Shown here piece after piece: positions 15,547 to 24,192 of a stretch of DNA of 42,032 nt (its first letter is position 1; every line of letters begins with the position of its first letter). Below the pieces are notes generated by a model, which was not told the origin of the DNA, ran no database searches, and worked only from the letters and a program-made list of their open reading frames with translations. The DNA comes from Deltaproteobacteria bacterium (GTDB taxonomy: Bacteria > Bdellovibrionota > UBA2394), in contig JAFLCD010000013.1 in assembly GCA_017302715.1 (NCBI GenBank), forward strand, positions 25,748 to 67,779. The letters are read 5' to 3'. Both the position numbers and the translations under genes were made by a program.

Positions 15547-16322
15547 TTGGGAGTCTTCATCACTTCTGAAAGTAATTGTTTAAAAATTTGAGGATTGCCC
15601 GTCACGATATTTTTATTTTTGATTCCGGCTTTTTTACCTTCAAAATCAGAAATTTTTCCTCCAGCTTCTTCAATCATAAGTAAACCTGCAGCTACATCCC
15701 ACGGACTTAAGCCCAGTTCCCAAAATCCATCGAATCTTCCCGCAGCCACATAGGCCAAATTCAAAGCCGCCGATCCATCGCGACGAATAGCCTGACATTT
15801 TTTTAAGAGATGTAAAAAGTAAGGAATATTATCCGTTGCAGGATCATAGAGATCGTAGGGAAATCCCGTCACCAAGAGCGCTTCTTTTAATTTGGAAATT
15901 TTAGAAACTTTGATTTTCTTTTTATTTAAAAAAGCGCCCTTGCCACGAACGGCGTGAAAAATTTCTTCCATCGAAGGATCGTGAATCACTCCGCATTGCA
16001 TCTGGCCGTTCATTTCAAATCCGATCGATACGCAAAAGCGTGGATAACCGTGCGCAAAATTGGTGGTGCCATCAATAGGATCGACGATCCATCTTCGAGG
16101 AGATTTCGCAGTTTTCGACAGATCACCTTCCTCAGCTAAAATAGAATCCTTTGGAAAAGCTTTAAGCAAAACATCGCAAATCGCTTTCTGAGCTTTCACA
16201 TCGACTTCGGTGACGAGATTGATCTCGCCTTTTTTAGAAATTTTAAATTCGCGGCCGATATATTTATTAATGACGGCAACTCCAGCGCGAGCTGCTTTGA
16301 AGGCGACTTCAAGTTCTTTCAT
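15543..16322 (-). CDS. suhB: Inositol-1-monophosphatase family protein (SuhB-type)
   Basis: This is a Mg2+- and Li+-sensitive phosphatase of the IMPase fold. The 259-residue sequence has the metal ligands in LAEEGD (Glu64/Glu65), the signature WIVDPIDGTTNFAHGYPRF with Asp81 and Asp84, and the C-terminal LGLSPWDVAAGLLMIEEAGG with the third Asp. Substrate could be inositol phosphate or another small sugar phosphate; E. coli SuhB also binds transcription and ribosome maturation factors. The start ATG at 16322 is 7 bp from a 15-bp inverted repeat and has no strong Shine-Dalgarno. It is translationally coupled to the following beta-barrel gene. Confidence 0.92.
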   Translation of the reverse strand: MKELEVAFKAARAGVAVINKYIGREFKISKKGEINLVTEVDVKAQKAICDVLLKAFPKDSILAEEGDLSKTAKSPRRWIVDPIDGTTNFAHGYPRFCVSIGFEMNGQMQCGVIHDPSMEEIFHAVRGKGAFLNKKKIKVSKISKLKEALLVTGFPYDLYDPATDNIPYFLHLLKKCQAIRRDGSAALNLAYVAAGRFDGFWELGLSPWDVAAGLLMIEEAGGKISDFEGKKAGIKNKNIVTGNPQIFKQLLSEVMKTPK

Positions 16323-16328
16323 ATGAGA

Positions 16329-16343
16329 GAAAGATTATCTTTC
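16329..16343. promoter_or_regulatory. Inverted repeat upstream of suhB
   Basis: GAAAGATTATCTTTC has 7-bp arms around one base, and lies 7 bp upstream of the suhB start on the minus strand. A second short symmetry, TTCGA-ACG-TCGAA, adjoins it. It could be an operator or a 5' hairpin that hides the ribosome-binding site. No relative was seen elsewhere in the window. Confidence 0.35.
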
Positions 16344-16363
16344 GAACGTCGAACACACCAGTT

Positions 16364-17062
16364 TTAACGCGACAAATTTTTAAGATTTCTCAGCCCTTCT
16401 TCGTATTGAGAATTGATCGTATCGAGACGCTTATTAGAATCTTCTAATTGGTGGCGAAGATTTTGAAAATAAACTCCGAAACCAATTCCTCCAACGCCTC
16501 CCAGAATAGTCATATAAAAAGAAAGCGATTGATAGCTTGCCATTGTCCAAGCTCGAATAGGTTTTGGAATTTTAGAAACCAATGACTCAGGCTCAATGAT
16601 TTGAACTAAAAATTTTTCTCTCTCGATGATGCGATTAGCGTAGATAGACGGCCAAGCGATGCCTTTTAATTTTTCTAAAGTAGAAAGCTCGGCTTCAAGT
16701 AATAAATCAGCTTGCTTTCGAAGATGAGGACTTTGATTCCAATAAAAAGGTGTGCGAATTCTTGTCTTTCTTTGGATTAAATTTTTAATTCGTTCTGGAA
16801 GGGATGAGTCTATTTTTTCAATGGCAGCCAGTCGCAACAAAAGAAGATCATATTCAGATTTTTGTGACGGCCAATGGGATGCATCATTTTGGGTCTGCTT
16901 GCTTTTTTCAAAATCTTCTAAGTTTACTCGGTAGCCCGCGACAGCTCTAAAGGCTCGTTGACAAAGACTCGAAGAAAAAAGAGGCGAAGAAGCTAAAGAA
17001 AAAGAGAAACAGAAAATCAAAGAAGCGGAAAAATAAAAAATAATTCTGCTTCTTCGTTTCAT
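16364..17062 (-). CDS. Hypothetical exported protein with C-terminal membrane helix and coiled coil
   Basis: I do not recognise it. The 232-residue protein has an N-terminal signal sequence (about 1-25), a charged helical middle (residues 60-165), and a Gly-rich membrane segment at about 176-199 (SLSFYMTILGGVGGIGFGVYF). A coiled-coil-like tail, LEDSNKRLDTINSQYEEGLRNLKNL, ends it. The gene begins 2 bp after the stop of the gene at 17065-17733, which also has a signal peptide and membrane helices, so the two probably form an envelope pair. No enzymatic motif is visible. Confidence 0.65.
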   Translation of the reverse strand: MKRRSRIIFYFSASLIFCFSFSLASSPLFSSSLCQRAFRAVAGYRVNLEDFEKSKQTQNDASHWPSQKSEYDLLLLRLAAIEKIDSSLPERIKNLIQRKTRIRTPFYWNQSPHLRKQADLLLEAELSTLEKLKGIAWPSIYANRIIEREKFLVQIIEPESLVSKIPKPIRAWTMASYQSLSFYMTILGGVGGIGFGVYFQNLRHQLEDSNKRLDTINSQYEEGLRNLKNLSR

Positions 17063-17064
17063 AA

Positions 17065-17733
17065 TTAAGGTGTGGATGATGAAGCTAATTCAACCTTTGC
17101 CACTTGCTGACAAAGTTGAGTAGCGTTTGAAAAGATTTTGTCGATATCGTTATAATTTTTTTCTTTTAGAGTTTCATAGACAGTACAAAGATTGACCATC
17201 ATCTGTTTCGTTTTTTCAAATTGCTTTGTGATCTCAGCGTCTAATGATTTTTTCTGGCTGTAAAAATAAATAGCTGCTCCGCCTGTTCCAATTGCAGCTA
17301 GTCCAGATACAGCAACGACGGGTGAACCATAGAAAGTCGCGACCAAACCTTTTCCGAGCTCCATTTCGAATCCTTTAATGATATAAATGACCATTCCTGC
17401 TATAACGAGAGTAGAAACTCCGGCAGTTGACCCAAGCCAAATCACTTTTTTCTTATTTGATTTTGCATCTTGCGCTAAAACTTTCAAATTATCATCTAGG
17501 TCCTTCCATTTCGCAAAAGCCACAAGCGATTGAAGTTGGATTTTATCCCAATTGACTTCATCCGCAGGTTTTTTTCCTTCTTCTACGACCAATCTTGATA
17601 AGACTTCATTTTCAACAATAAATTTAGACGCATTGTCTTCGATCTCAGATATTGCATCTGCGAATGTAAGCGTTTGGCTAAAAACTAATGTTAAAAAACT
17701 TAAAGAAAATGAACGGAAATTAAATAAAGACAT
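17065..17733 (-). CDS. Hypothetical membrane protein with signal peptide and two transmembrane helices
   Basis: A 222-residue protein of unknown family. A signal peptide (1 to about 26, ending TFADA) is followed by a helical region and two membrane spans near residues 97-119 (VIWLGSTAGVSTLVIAGMVIYII) and 131-158 (VATFYGSPVVAVSGLAAIGTGGAAIYF). The helical tail contains two Cys (183 and 208). A clear Shine-Dalgarno (AGGGGG) precedes the ATG. It is the first gene of a two-gene unit with 16364-17062. The architecture suggests a periplasm-facing inner-membrane scaffold, but no function can be assigned. Confidence 0.65.
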   Translation of the reverse strand: MSLFNFRSFSLSFLTLVFSQTLTFADAISEIEDNASKFIVENEVLSRLVVEEGKKPADEVNWDKIQLQSLVAFAKWKDLDDNLKVLAQDAKSNKKKVIWLGSTAGVSTLVIAGMVIYIIKGFEMELGKGLVATFYGSPVVAVSGLAAIGTGGAAIYFYSQKKSLDAEITKQFEKTKQMMVNLCTVYETLKEKNYNDIDKIFSNATQLCQQVAKVELASSSTP

Positions 17734-17766
17734 AAAACCAGACCCCCTTTTTTTGTTGCCGTTATC

Positions 17767-17785
17767 TTCTTGCGTACTGCAAGAA
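17767..17785. promoter_or_regulatory. Hairpin in the leader of the 17065-17733 gene
   Basis: TTCTTGC-GTACT-GCAAGAA forms a 7-bp stem with a 5-nt loop. It lies about 35-50 nt upstream of the minus-strand gene start and downstream of the promoter region of that gene. It is not followed by a T-run on either strand within a few bases, so it is more likely an operator or leader hairpin than a terminator. Confidence 0.3.
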
Positions 17786-17832
17786 ATGGGGGCTGTAAAT
17801 GCGAATATAAAGTGCGAAGAAAGTTTTTAAAT

Positions 17833-18990
17833 TTATCTCAGAGCTTGCTCGAGGTCGGCTTTTAAATCTTCAATGTTTTCAATGCCAACCGAGATTCGAA
17901 TCAAGCCGTCAGCGATGCCGAGCTCCGCTTTTACTTCAGCAGGTACACTCGCATGAGTCATGATGGCTGGATGTTCGATTAAACTTTCAACTCCGCCTAA
18001 ACTTTCGGCGCAGGCAAAAATTCTGACTTTCTCTAAAACTTTTCGAGATTTTTCGAGTCCGCCTTTAGCGATGAAGGTGATCATTCCGCCGGAATCTTTC
18101 ATTTGTCGTTTTGCAAGTTCATATTGCGGATGCGAAGGCAGCCCGGGATAAATGACTTTCTCAACTTGAGGATGTTTCTCTAAAAATTTTGCGATCTCCA
18201 TCGCATTTAGCGAATGCTGTTTCATTCGAACGGGCAAAGTTTTTGCTCCTCGCATGGTAAGAAAGCAATCCATAGGAGCAGGTACAGCGCCCAAAGAATT
18301 TTGATTAAATTTTACCGCCTGATAAATCGCTTCGTCTGAAGTGCCGATGAAGCCACCAACTACATCAGAATGTCCTCCAATATATTTCGTGGTGGAGTGT
18401 AAAACGATGTCGGCGCCCAATTGCAAAGGCGACTGTAAATAAGGCGACATAAAAGTATTATCGACCAAAGTTTTGAGATTTTTTTTCTTTGCGAGTTTTG
18501 TAACCGCTTCGATATCAATGAGTTTCAAAGTGGGATTGGTTGGTGTCTCGATCCAAATGAGTTTTGTATTCGGCTTAATTGCTTTTTCGATATTTTCTAT
18601 TTTAGTCATATCGACAAATGTGAATTCAAACCCGCACTTATTTAAAACTCTTGTAAAAAGCCGGCGCGTTCCTCCGTAAACGTCATCGCAAACGACGAAA
18701 TGATCGCCTGCAGAATAAGTCAGCATCACGGCGGTGGAAGCTCCACAACCGGATGCAAAGCAAAGTCCAAATTTTGCGCCTTCAAGCGCCGCTAAATTTC
18801 CCTCGAGCGCTGAGCGAGTTGGATTTTGAGTTCGAGAATATTCATATCCCTTATGTTTGCCTGGGCCCGCTTGCACATAAGTCGAAGTTTGATAAATCGG
18901 CGTCATGATCGCGCCTGTTGTGGGATCAGGAATTTGTCCTGCATGAATCGCTGCGGTTTCGGGATGAATTTTCATATCGGAAGTGTTCAT
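17833..18990 (-). CDS. Cystathionine gamma-lyase/synthase (PLP, Cys/Met metabolism family)
   Basis: A PLP enzyme of the trans-sulfuration family, 385 residues. Seen are YSRTQNPTRSALEGNLAALEG near 51-71, SGCGASTAVM (80-89), ETPTNPTLKLIDI (148-160), and the PLP-binding HSTTKYIGGHSD with Lys202, followed by the C-terminal GGVESLIEHPAIMTHASVP. The fold alone does not separate gamma-lyase from gamma-synthase. It is coupled by ATGA to an upstream cystathionine beta-synthase gene, which favours gamma-lyase: cystathionine to cysteine, 2-oxobutyrate and ammonia. That would complete reverse transsulfuration from homocysteine to cysteine. Confidence 0.9.
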   Translation of the reverse strand: MNTSDMKIHPETAAIHAGQIPDPTTGAIMTPIYQTSTYVQAGPGKHKGYEYSRTQNPTRSALEGNLAALEGAKFGLCFASGCGASTAVMLTYSAGDHFVVCDDVYGGTRRLFTRVLNKCGFEFTFVDMTKIENIEKAIKPNTKLIWIETPTNPTLKLIDIEAVTKLAKKKNLKTLVDNTFMSPYLQSPLQLGADIVLHSTTKYIGGHSDVVGGFIGTSDEAIYQAVKFNQNSLGAVPAPMDCFLTMRGAKTLPVRMKQHSLNAMEIAKFLEKHPQVEKVIYPGLPSHPQYELAKRQMKDSGGMITFIAKGGLEKSRKVLEKVRIFACAESLGGVESLIEHPAIMTHASVPAEVKAELGIADGLIRISVGIENIEDLKADLEQALR

Positions 18991-20360
18991 GCGTTTAGTC
19001 CTTTGTTCATCAGATAATCCAGAAGATCGATTTTTGTAATCACGCCAAGAACTTTACTGCCGTCGACGACCACAGGAACTTTATCCGCTTTCAAAATGCT
19101 CTGAACTTTTTGAATCGGTGAGCTCAAAGTTACGGTGTCGATATTTCGCACCACAAATGGATCAACGGGTTTACTTAAATTTGCTGAGCCGCTCATGATC
19201 GCGTTCAACAAATCGTATTCCGCCACGATGCCGAGCAAAGTTCCATCGGGTTTCAGCACGGGCATTTGAGAGATTCCATGTTCTTTAAATTTTTCGATGC
19301 ATTTTTTGGCAAGATCTGTCGAATTGCAAGTCACCAGTTTTGCCGGGGCCGTGAAAAAGTCGGCCACCGTAATATCTTTTTCTTCTAAGAATCCATTTTC
19401 TCGCATCCAATCGTCGCTATAAACTTTTGAAAGATAGCGTGAACCTGAATCCGGGATCAGCACGAAAGCCAATTCATTTGGGTGATCTCCTTTATAGGCT
19501 GCTGCCCACTTGAGTGCGCCGGCGACCGCAGCTCCGCCCGAACTGCCGGTGAACAATCCCTCTTGTCGGGCGAGTTTTCTCGCCATTTGATAGGATTCTT
19601 TGTCATTCACCTGAATCACTTCATCGATATATTTAAAATCGATGGTCGACGGCATAAAGTCCTCGCCGATTCCTTCGATTTTATAAACGTATGCTGGCCC
19701 CATTTTGCCGGTTTTTTTGAATTCGGTGTAAACACTTCCTTCAGGATCGATGCCGACGATTTTAATTTTGGGATTTTTTTCTTTTAAATACTTTCCGATT
19801 CCCGAAATCGTTCCGCCGGTGCCGAGGCCCGCGATGAAAGTTGTGATTTTTCCTTCGGTCTGTTTCCAAATTTCTGGACCTGTTCCTTCGTAATGCGCCT
19901 TTGGATTATCGAGGTTGTGATATTGATTTGCGTAAAAGGCGTTTGGAGTTTCAACCGCTAAACGTTTGGCCACCGAATAATACGAGCGAGGATCTTCGGG
20001 TTCCACATCCGTTGGAGTGACCACGACTCGCGCACCAAAAGCACGAAGCGCTTGAACTTTTTCAATCGATTGTTTGTCGGGCATCACAAAGATGGCTTTG
20101 TATCCGCGAATGGCGGCGACGAGTGCCAAGCCCATTCCCGTATTTCCGGATGTGGCTTCGACGATGGTGCCGCCGGGTTTGATTTCGCCGCGTTTTTCAG
20201 CTTCATCGATGATTTTAACGGCGATGCGATCTTTAACACTTGAGCCAGGGTTGAAATATTCGACTTTCGCATGCAGATCGACAGGTAAGCCCGCCGTAAT
20301 TTTGTTGAGTTTAATCAGCGGTGTATCGCCAATGGTTTCTAAAATATTTTTATAAATCAT
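18987..20360 (-). CDS. Cystathionine beta-synthase with C-terminal CBS domain pair
   Basis: This PLP enzyme condenses serine with homocysteine to cystathionine. The 457-residue protein has the beta-family core: NPGSSVKDRIA with the Schiff-base Lys43, EATSGNTGMGLALVAA (68-83), the Gly-rich GLGTGGTISGIGKYL, and FTGSSGGAAVAGALK. Two CBS motifs fill residues of about 325-455 (VADFFTAPAKLVTCNSTD and VDPFVVRNIDTVTLSS), the regulatory Bateman module. Cysteine synthases lack these domains. No heme-binding N-terminal extension is present, unlike the mammalian enzyme. A Shine-Dalgarno (GAGG) lies about 6 nt before the ATG. It heads the operon with the gamma-lyase and is divergent from hutH by 21-39 bp. 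Confidence 0.93.
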   Translation of the reverse strand: MIYKNILETIGDTPLIKLNKITAGLPVDLHAKVEYFNPGSSVKDRIAVKIIDEAEKRGEIKPGGTIVEATSGNTGMGLALVAAIRGYKAIFVMPDKQSIEKVQALRAFGARVVVTPTDVEPEDPRSYYSVAKRLAVETPNAFYANQYHNLDNPKAHYEGTGPEIWKQTEGKITTFIAGLGTGGTISGIGKYLKEKNPKIKIVGIDPEGSVYTEFKKTGKMGPAYVYKIEGIGEDFMPSTIDFKYIDEVIQVNDKESYQMARKLARQEGLFTGSSGGAAVAGALKWAAAYKGDHPNELAFVLIPDSGSRYLSKVYSDDWMRENGFLEEKDITVADFFTAPAKLVTCNSTDLAKKCIEKFKEHGISQMPVLKPDGTLLGIVAEYDLLNAIMSGSANLSKPVDPFVVRNIDTVTLSSPIQKVQSILKADKVPVVVDGSKVLGVITKIDLLDYLMNKGLNA

Positions 20361-20381
20361 TCGTGCCTCGCGTGGTTCTTT

Positions 20382-21911
20382 TTGTTTACTCTATCGAAGG
20401 TGATTCTCGAGCCACAAGCAAAATTGACCTTAGATGAACTTGAATCTTTGGCGTCTTCAAAGAAAGGCCTCGAACTTTCTAAGCGCGCTCGTCAAAAGCT
20501 CGATGAAGGTTCGAAAATCGTTCGAAAACTCGCTCAATCGAAAAGGCCTATTTACGGAGTGAATACGGGTTTTGGCCGACTGGCTCAGATTAAAATTTCT
20601 GAAAAAGATTTAGTGGCGCTTCAAATTAATTTACTTCGCTCTCACGCTTGCGGAATTGGAGCTGCGACTTCGGCTTCGGTTGTTCGGCGCTTGTTGTTGT
20701 TGCGTGCATTTTCTTTAGGAAAAGGTGCGAGCGGAATTTCTTCGGCACTTGTTGAAAGACATTTAGAATATTTAGAAAAAAATTTAATTCCATTTATTCC
20801 TGAGCAGGGAAGTGTGGGCGCGAGTGGAGATTTAGCTCCGCTGGCTCATCTCGGTTTAACGTTTATGGGCGAAGGAGAATTTTGGTGCGATGGCAAAAAT
20901 TTTTCTGCTGCTGAAGTTTTAAAAAAATATAAAATGCAGGCGATTTCGATTGGACCCAAAGAAGGTTTGGCTCTCGTCAATGGAACGCAATTTTCTTTAG
21001 CGCTTGCAATGGAAGTTAGAACGCAGCTTCGCGATTTATTGCCTTGGATGGAATTAGCCGCGGCTTTAAGCATCGAAGCTCATCAAGCGACAGCTGCCGT
21101 TTTTGACCCGCGATTACACAAACTGAAAGCGCATTCTCAGCAGCAAGCTGTAGCTGCGAGATTTGTAAAAATGCTCGCGAACTCGAAGCATATGAATTCG
21201 CATAAAGATTGCGATGCCGTTCAAGACTCTTATTCGTTTCGATGCATCCCTCAAGTTTTGGGTCCGGCTTATTCACTGATAGAAAAAGCCGAAGAACTTT
21301 TAACGGATGAAGCCAATTCGGTTTCAGATAATCCGATTCTTATTTGTGAAACGAAAGAATTACTTTCGGGCGGACATTTTCATGCGCAGTCGGTGAGTTT
21401 TGCGGCTGATCTGATGTCGATTGCGATGACGACGATCGGAAATTTAACGGAAAGACGGATCGATCAGTTGATGAATCCATTAACGACAAGACTTTCAGCG
21501 TTTTTGGCGACGAAGCCAGGAGTTGAAAGTGGAATGATGATTTTGCAAACGGCAGCGGCGGCACTTGCGAGTGAAAATAAAACTCTCGCGCATCCGGCGT
21601 CGGTCGATACGATTCCAACGAATGGCAATCAAGAAGATCATGTGAGCATGGCTCCTTGGGCTTCGCGAAAAGCTTTGATGATTCTTTCTAATTTGCGTCG
21701 CATCGTCGCTGCTGAAGTCGTCGCGGGTGTGAGAGGTTGCGTTTTGGAATCGACGAAATCTGGAATTTCTTATTCTACTTTTGTCGAAAAATCTCTTTCG
21801 ATGTTTTCTGAAAATATTCCCGAATTATTTTTAGCAGGAGATAGGGAATTTTCTAAAGATTGGCAAAAGGTTGAAAAATTTATCGGCGATTCGAAGTCGC
21901 CACGGGTTTAG
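20382..21911 (+). CDS. hutH: Histidine ammonia-lyase
   Basis: It deaminates histidine to urocanate, the first step of histidine degradation. GSVGASGDLAPLAHL carries the Ala147-Ser148-Gly149 triad that forms the MIO electrophile, and Tyr58 in YGVNTGFG is the conserved catalytic tyrosine. Later motifs include QDSYSFRCIPQVLGP, SDNPI, and a Gln/Glu-rich TIPTNGNQEDHVSM near residue 410, typical of HAL rather than phenylalanine lyases. The frame opens with TTG at 20382 (509 residues). A GTG at 20400 (503 residues) fits the family's usual N-terminus better, and neither has a clear Shine-Dalgarno. Its end overlaps the convergent peptidase gene by 32 bp. Urocanase follows 2.3 kb downstream on the same strand. 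Confidence 0.94.
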   Translation: MFTLSKVILEPQAKLTLDELESLASSKKGLELSKRARQKLDEGSKIVRKLAQSKRPIYGVNTGFGRLAQIKISEKDLVALQINLLRSHACGIGAATSASVVRRLLLLRAFSLGKGASGISSALVERHLEYLEKNLIPFIPEQGSVGASGDLAPLAHLGLTFMGEGEFWCDGKNFSAAEVLKKYKMQAISIGPKEGLALVNGTQFSLALAMEVRTQLRDLLPWMELAAALSIEAHQATAAVFDPRLHKLKAHSQQQAVAARFVKMLANSKHMNSHKDCDAVQDSYSFRCIPQVLGPAYSLIEKAEELLTDEANSVSDNPILICETKELLSGGHFHAQSVSFAADLMSIAMTTIGNLTERRIDQLMNPLTTRLSAFLATKPGVESGMMILQTAAAALASENKTLAHPASVDTIPTNGNQEDHVSMAPWASRKALMILSNLRRIVAAEVVAGVRGCVLESTKSGISYSTFVEKSLSMFSENIPELFLAGDREFSKDWQKVEKFIGDSKSPRV

Positions 21912-23361
21912 AAATATCTGACTTTCGAGCTTCAAGTTGCGCAGCTTCCTCATGATCTAAATTTCGAGCTTCAAAAGTAAATGACGCATAAAATTCAGCG
22001 TTCGAAGTCATTCCCTTAGAATAATAAGCCTTAATAAGAGCTATCTGCGACTGCGGAAGAGGATTTAAATTAAATGCTGTTCGTATTTGATCTAGACCTG
22101 TCATCCAAGTTTCTGGATCTGGAGATTCTAAGTTTTGAGTTCCTCTTTCAAAAAGTTTAGAGGATAGAACTCCAAAATTATAAAGGTCATAAGATTCTAA
22201 AAATGTTTTTCGTTCAATGCGCGACATTTTTTCAAAATCTTTAGATTCTAGAATTCGTTGTGCGACATAAAAAACTTTTGCATCGTTGAGAGTTCCATAG
22301 CCATGTTGGCGTTTTGTATGTTTCGAATTAGAAGTAGGTAAGGCTGTTTTTCTTAAAATAATTTTTACTTCGTCTTGCGTCAGACTCGGAATCAGTGAAA
22401 GAAGGTCGGTCACCGTTCCTGCAACCAGAGCGGAGGCGCCGCTGGTTTTTCCGAGAGTAGAATAAATTCCTCCCATATATTTTTCTTTCGTGATGGTTTG
22501 AAGATAATTTCCTGAAGGCGCTAAAATAAAAACGTTGGATGAAGGCAAAGAATAGGAGCTTACTTGTCCGTTTGGATCGATGCTTCCTACAACAATCGCA
22601 TTAAGATTATGGAGTTGGTAAGAGCCATCGTTGCTGATTTCAACATTTCGATTGCCGGCTCCGGCCACGATCACTTTATGATTTGATTCGGTAAACGAAT
22701 TTAAGATATCGACGGCTTCGCGTGGTAGACCTGCGACCGACAAGTGGATGAGTTCAATCTGCGGATCATGGAGAGATTTCAGGCTTCGACCTTGAAGGCT
22801 TGAGTAAAAGCGAGGATCGCTGAGCGCGATTTTAAGCTTTGCTGTTTTGCTAATTCCGATCGGAGATTTTCCGAGGAGCAAATTCATAACTCCCGTGCCG
22901 TGTTCTTTCATCGCATTCGGAATTAAATCAGGAGATATAGATTGAAAAACGGATTCAATATCGCCGTCTAATTTATATGAATCGATGAGGCGATAGTCAT
23001 AAGCTCCACTCATGGTGGCGATGCTTACGTAGCGAGGAGAACTTTTAAATTGCTGTAAATTCGGGCGAAGATCGGCACCGATAATTTCTTGAGCCCAAAA
23101 AGGAGTGAGAGTTCCGTTGCGAATACTGCGAACACCTTTCCAGTCAGAATTCCAGGGCGCACGATTTTCGAGATAGGTTCTGCCTTGTATGACATATTTC
23201 GGCCCCCATTTTATGGCGGCTGGCACAGCTACGAGACTCAATACGGCGGTACAGATTTTTATTTTTTTTGAGACATAAGGAAATGAATGCGCGTGATCAG
23301 TCGAAAGCAGAAAAAAAATAACTGCGAATGCAAACCCTTGCTTTAAATATCCTCTCACCAA
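21880..23361 (-). CDS. Exported subtilisin-like (S8) protein, catalytic Asp apparently missing
   Basis: A 493-residue protein with a signal peptide (AFAVIFFLLSTDHAHS). The S8 fold is indicated by EHGTGVMNLLLG (His154 at the catalytic position), VIVAGAGNRN (oxyanion-hole Asn237), NAIVVGSIDPNGQVSSYS, APSGNY, and KTSGASALVAG (Ser307). Subtilisins have an Asp at the end of the first strand (VAVIDSG pattern). Here the aligned segment is VSIATMSG (112-119), with no Asp, so it may be inactive or use Asp122 or Asp127 nearby. A helical C-terminal region of about 140 residues is unassigned. The frame opens with TTG at 23361, and GTG at 23358 is an alternative. It is transcribed with the gene at 23365-24018 and sits inside an otherwise split hut cluster. 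Confidence 0.78.
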   Translation of the reverse strand: MVRGYLKQGFAFAVIFFLLSTDHAHSFPYVSKKIKICTAVLSLVAVPAAIKWGPKYVIQGRTYLENRAPWNSDWKGVRSIRNGTLTPFWAQEIIGADLRPNLQQFKSSPRYVSIATMSGAYDYRLIDSYKLDGDIESVFQSISPDLIPNAMKEHGTGVMNLLLGKSPIGISKTAKLKIALSDPRFYSSLQGRSLKSLHDPQIELIHLSVAGLPREAVDILNSFTESNHKVIVAGAGNRNVEISNDGSYQLHNLNAIVVGSIDPNGQVSSYSLPSSNVFILAPSGNYLQTITKEKYMGGIYSTLGKTSGASALVAGTVTDLLSLIPSLTQDEVKIILRKTALPTSNSKHTKRQHGYGTLNDAKVFYVAQRILESKDFEKMSRIERKTFLESYDLYNFGVLSSKLFERGTQNLESPDPETWMTGLDQIRTAFNLNPLPQSQIALIKAYYSKGMTSNAEFYASFTFEARNLDHEEAAQLEARKSDISKPVATSNRR

Positions 23362-23364
23362 GCT

Positions 23365-24018
23365 TTAGTCCTCATGCTTCTGTTTTGAGTTTGCGTCAAG
23401 ATTAGAGTTTAGAGCTTTTGTCGGAATATTTTTTGGATCTTCATCGATGGTGCGCTCTCGGTTCAAAGAATTTTCAAGTTGAAAAAAAGCTTTTACTTCT
23501 GTGAGGCCTACATTATCGGCCGTAGTTCGTGCGGTTTCAAAGAGTGAACCAGATTCAGGGGTGCTGAGTTTTTCAAGCTTCAGATTGCCGGGCGGCAGAT
23601 GAATGCTCTCAATCGCAAACGGCCAAATGATAAGCGGAGACCTTGGAAAGGAAAACCCTACGCTATTTTTTCTGATTGTTGCTCCAGGTAGAATGGGAAG
23701 TCGTACGCGAATGGGGGTTGGGTTTCCTTCCTTAATTCTTTGTAGGTAAACCACGAGATCGGGGGGTTCGAGTTTGATGCCATCGGGAAGAGAGGTAAGG
23801 GGGTTGATAAATTGAATCGCGAAGGAGGAATCACTTTTTACTCCGGCTTCTAGGAGTTGCTTAAAGAGGATGGTTCTTTCGGGAGAATATCGATCGAGGC
23901 TTCGGCACTTTTGCATCAGGCGTTGAAAGGCATCGAGATGTTCCGCAGATTTGTCGTCGGCATGGGCTCGAGATGCAAACGAGAGGCTCAGAGCAAAGTA
24001 TAAAACCAACCTTTTCAT
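23365..24018 (-). CDS. Hypothetical exported protein
   Basis: Family not recognised. From the ATG at 24018 it has 217 residues, with a clear signal peptide (MKRLVLYFALSLSFASRAHA, then DDKS). I prefer this start to the in-frame ATG at 24093 because AAGGTGG lies just upstream and the signal peptide then begins at residue 1. The mature part is polar, with a Pro-rich middle (FINPLTSLPDGIKLEPPDLVVYL) and an Asn/Lys-rich end. One Cys is present. The next gene, the subtilisin-like protein, starts 3 bp after its stop, so the two are probably co-translated; it could be an inhibitor, chaperone or partner, but nothing in the sequence shows this. Confidence 0.65.
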   Translation of the reverse strand: MKRLVLYFALSLSFASRAHADDKSAEHLDAFQRLMQKCRSLDRYSPERTILFKQLLEAGVKSDSSFAIQFINPLTSLPDGIKLEPPDLVVYLQRIKEGNPTPIRVRLPILPGATIRKNSVGFSFPRSPLIIWPFAIESIHLPPGNLKLEKLSTPESGSLFETARTTADNVGLTEVKAFFQLENSLNRERTIDEDPKNIPTKALNSNLDANSKQKHED

Positions 24019-24080
24019 AACCACCTTCTTTAAGTCTGCAATTCCCATGCCTAAAACCCACCTCCTTCTCGCACTTTTTT

Positions 24081-24192
24081 GGGGACGGAGCAAAACTAAA
24101 GCGGGGACGGAGTAAAAGGAGTTTTTGCTTATCTATATGAATTTACTTAATTTTTCTGTGTGAACCCAGAAATTGAATTTTACTCCGTCCCC
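24081..24192. repeat. REP/BIME-like element with GGGGACGGAGYAAAA repeats
   Basis: GGGGACGGAGCAAAA (24081-24095) and GGGGACGGAGTAAAA (24103-24117) are direct repeats. TTTTACTCCGTCCCC (24178-24192) is a perfect inverted copy of the second, giving a 112-bp unit able to fold into a long stem. It fills the gap between the divergent exported-protein gene and hutU. Motifs of this type are, as I recall, spread by RAYT (REP-associated tyrosine) transposases; none is encoded here, so this copy would be non-autonomous. Confidence 0.7.
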
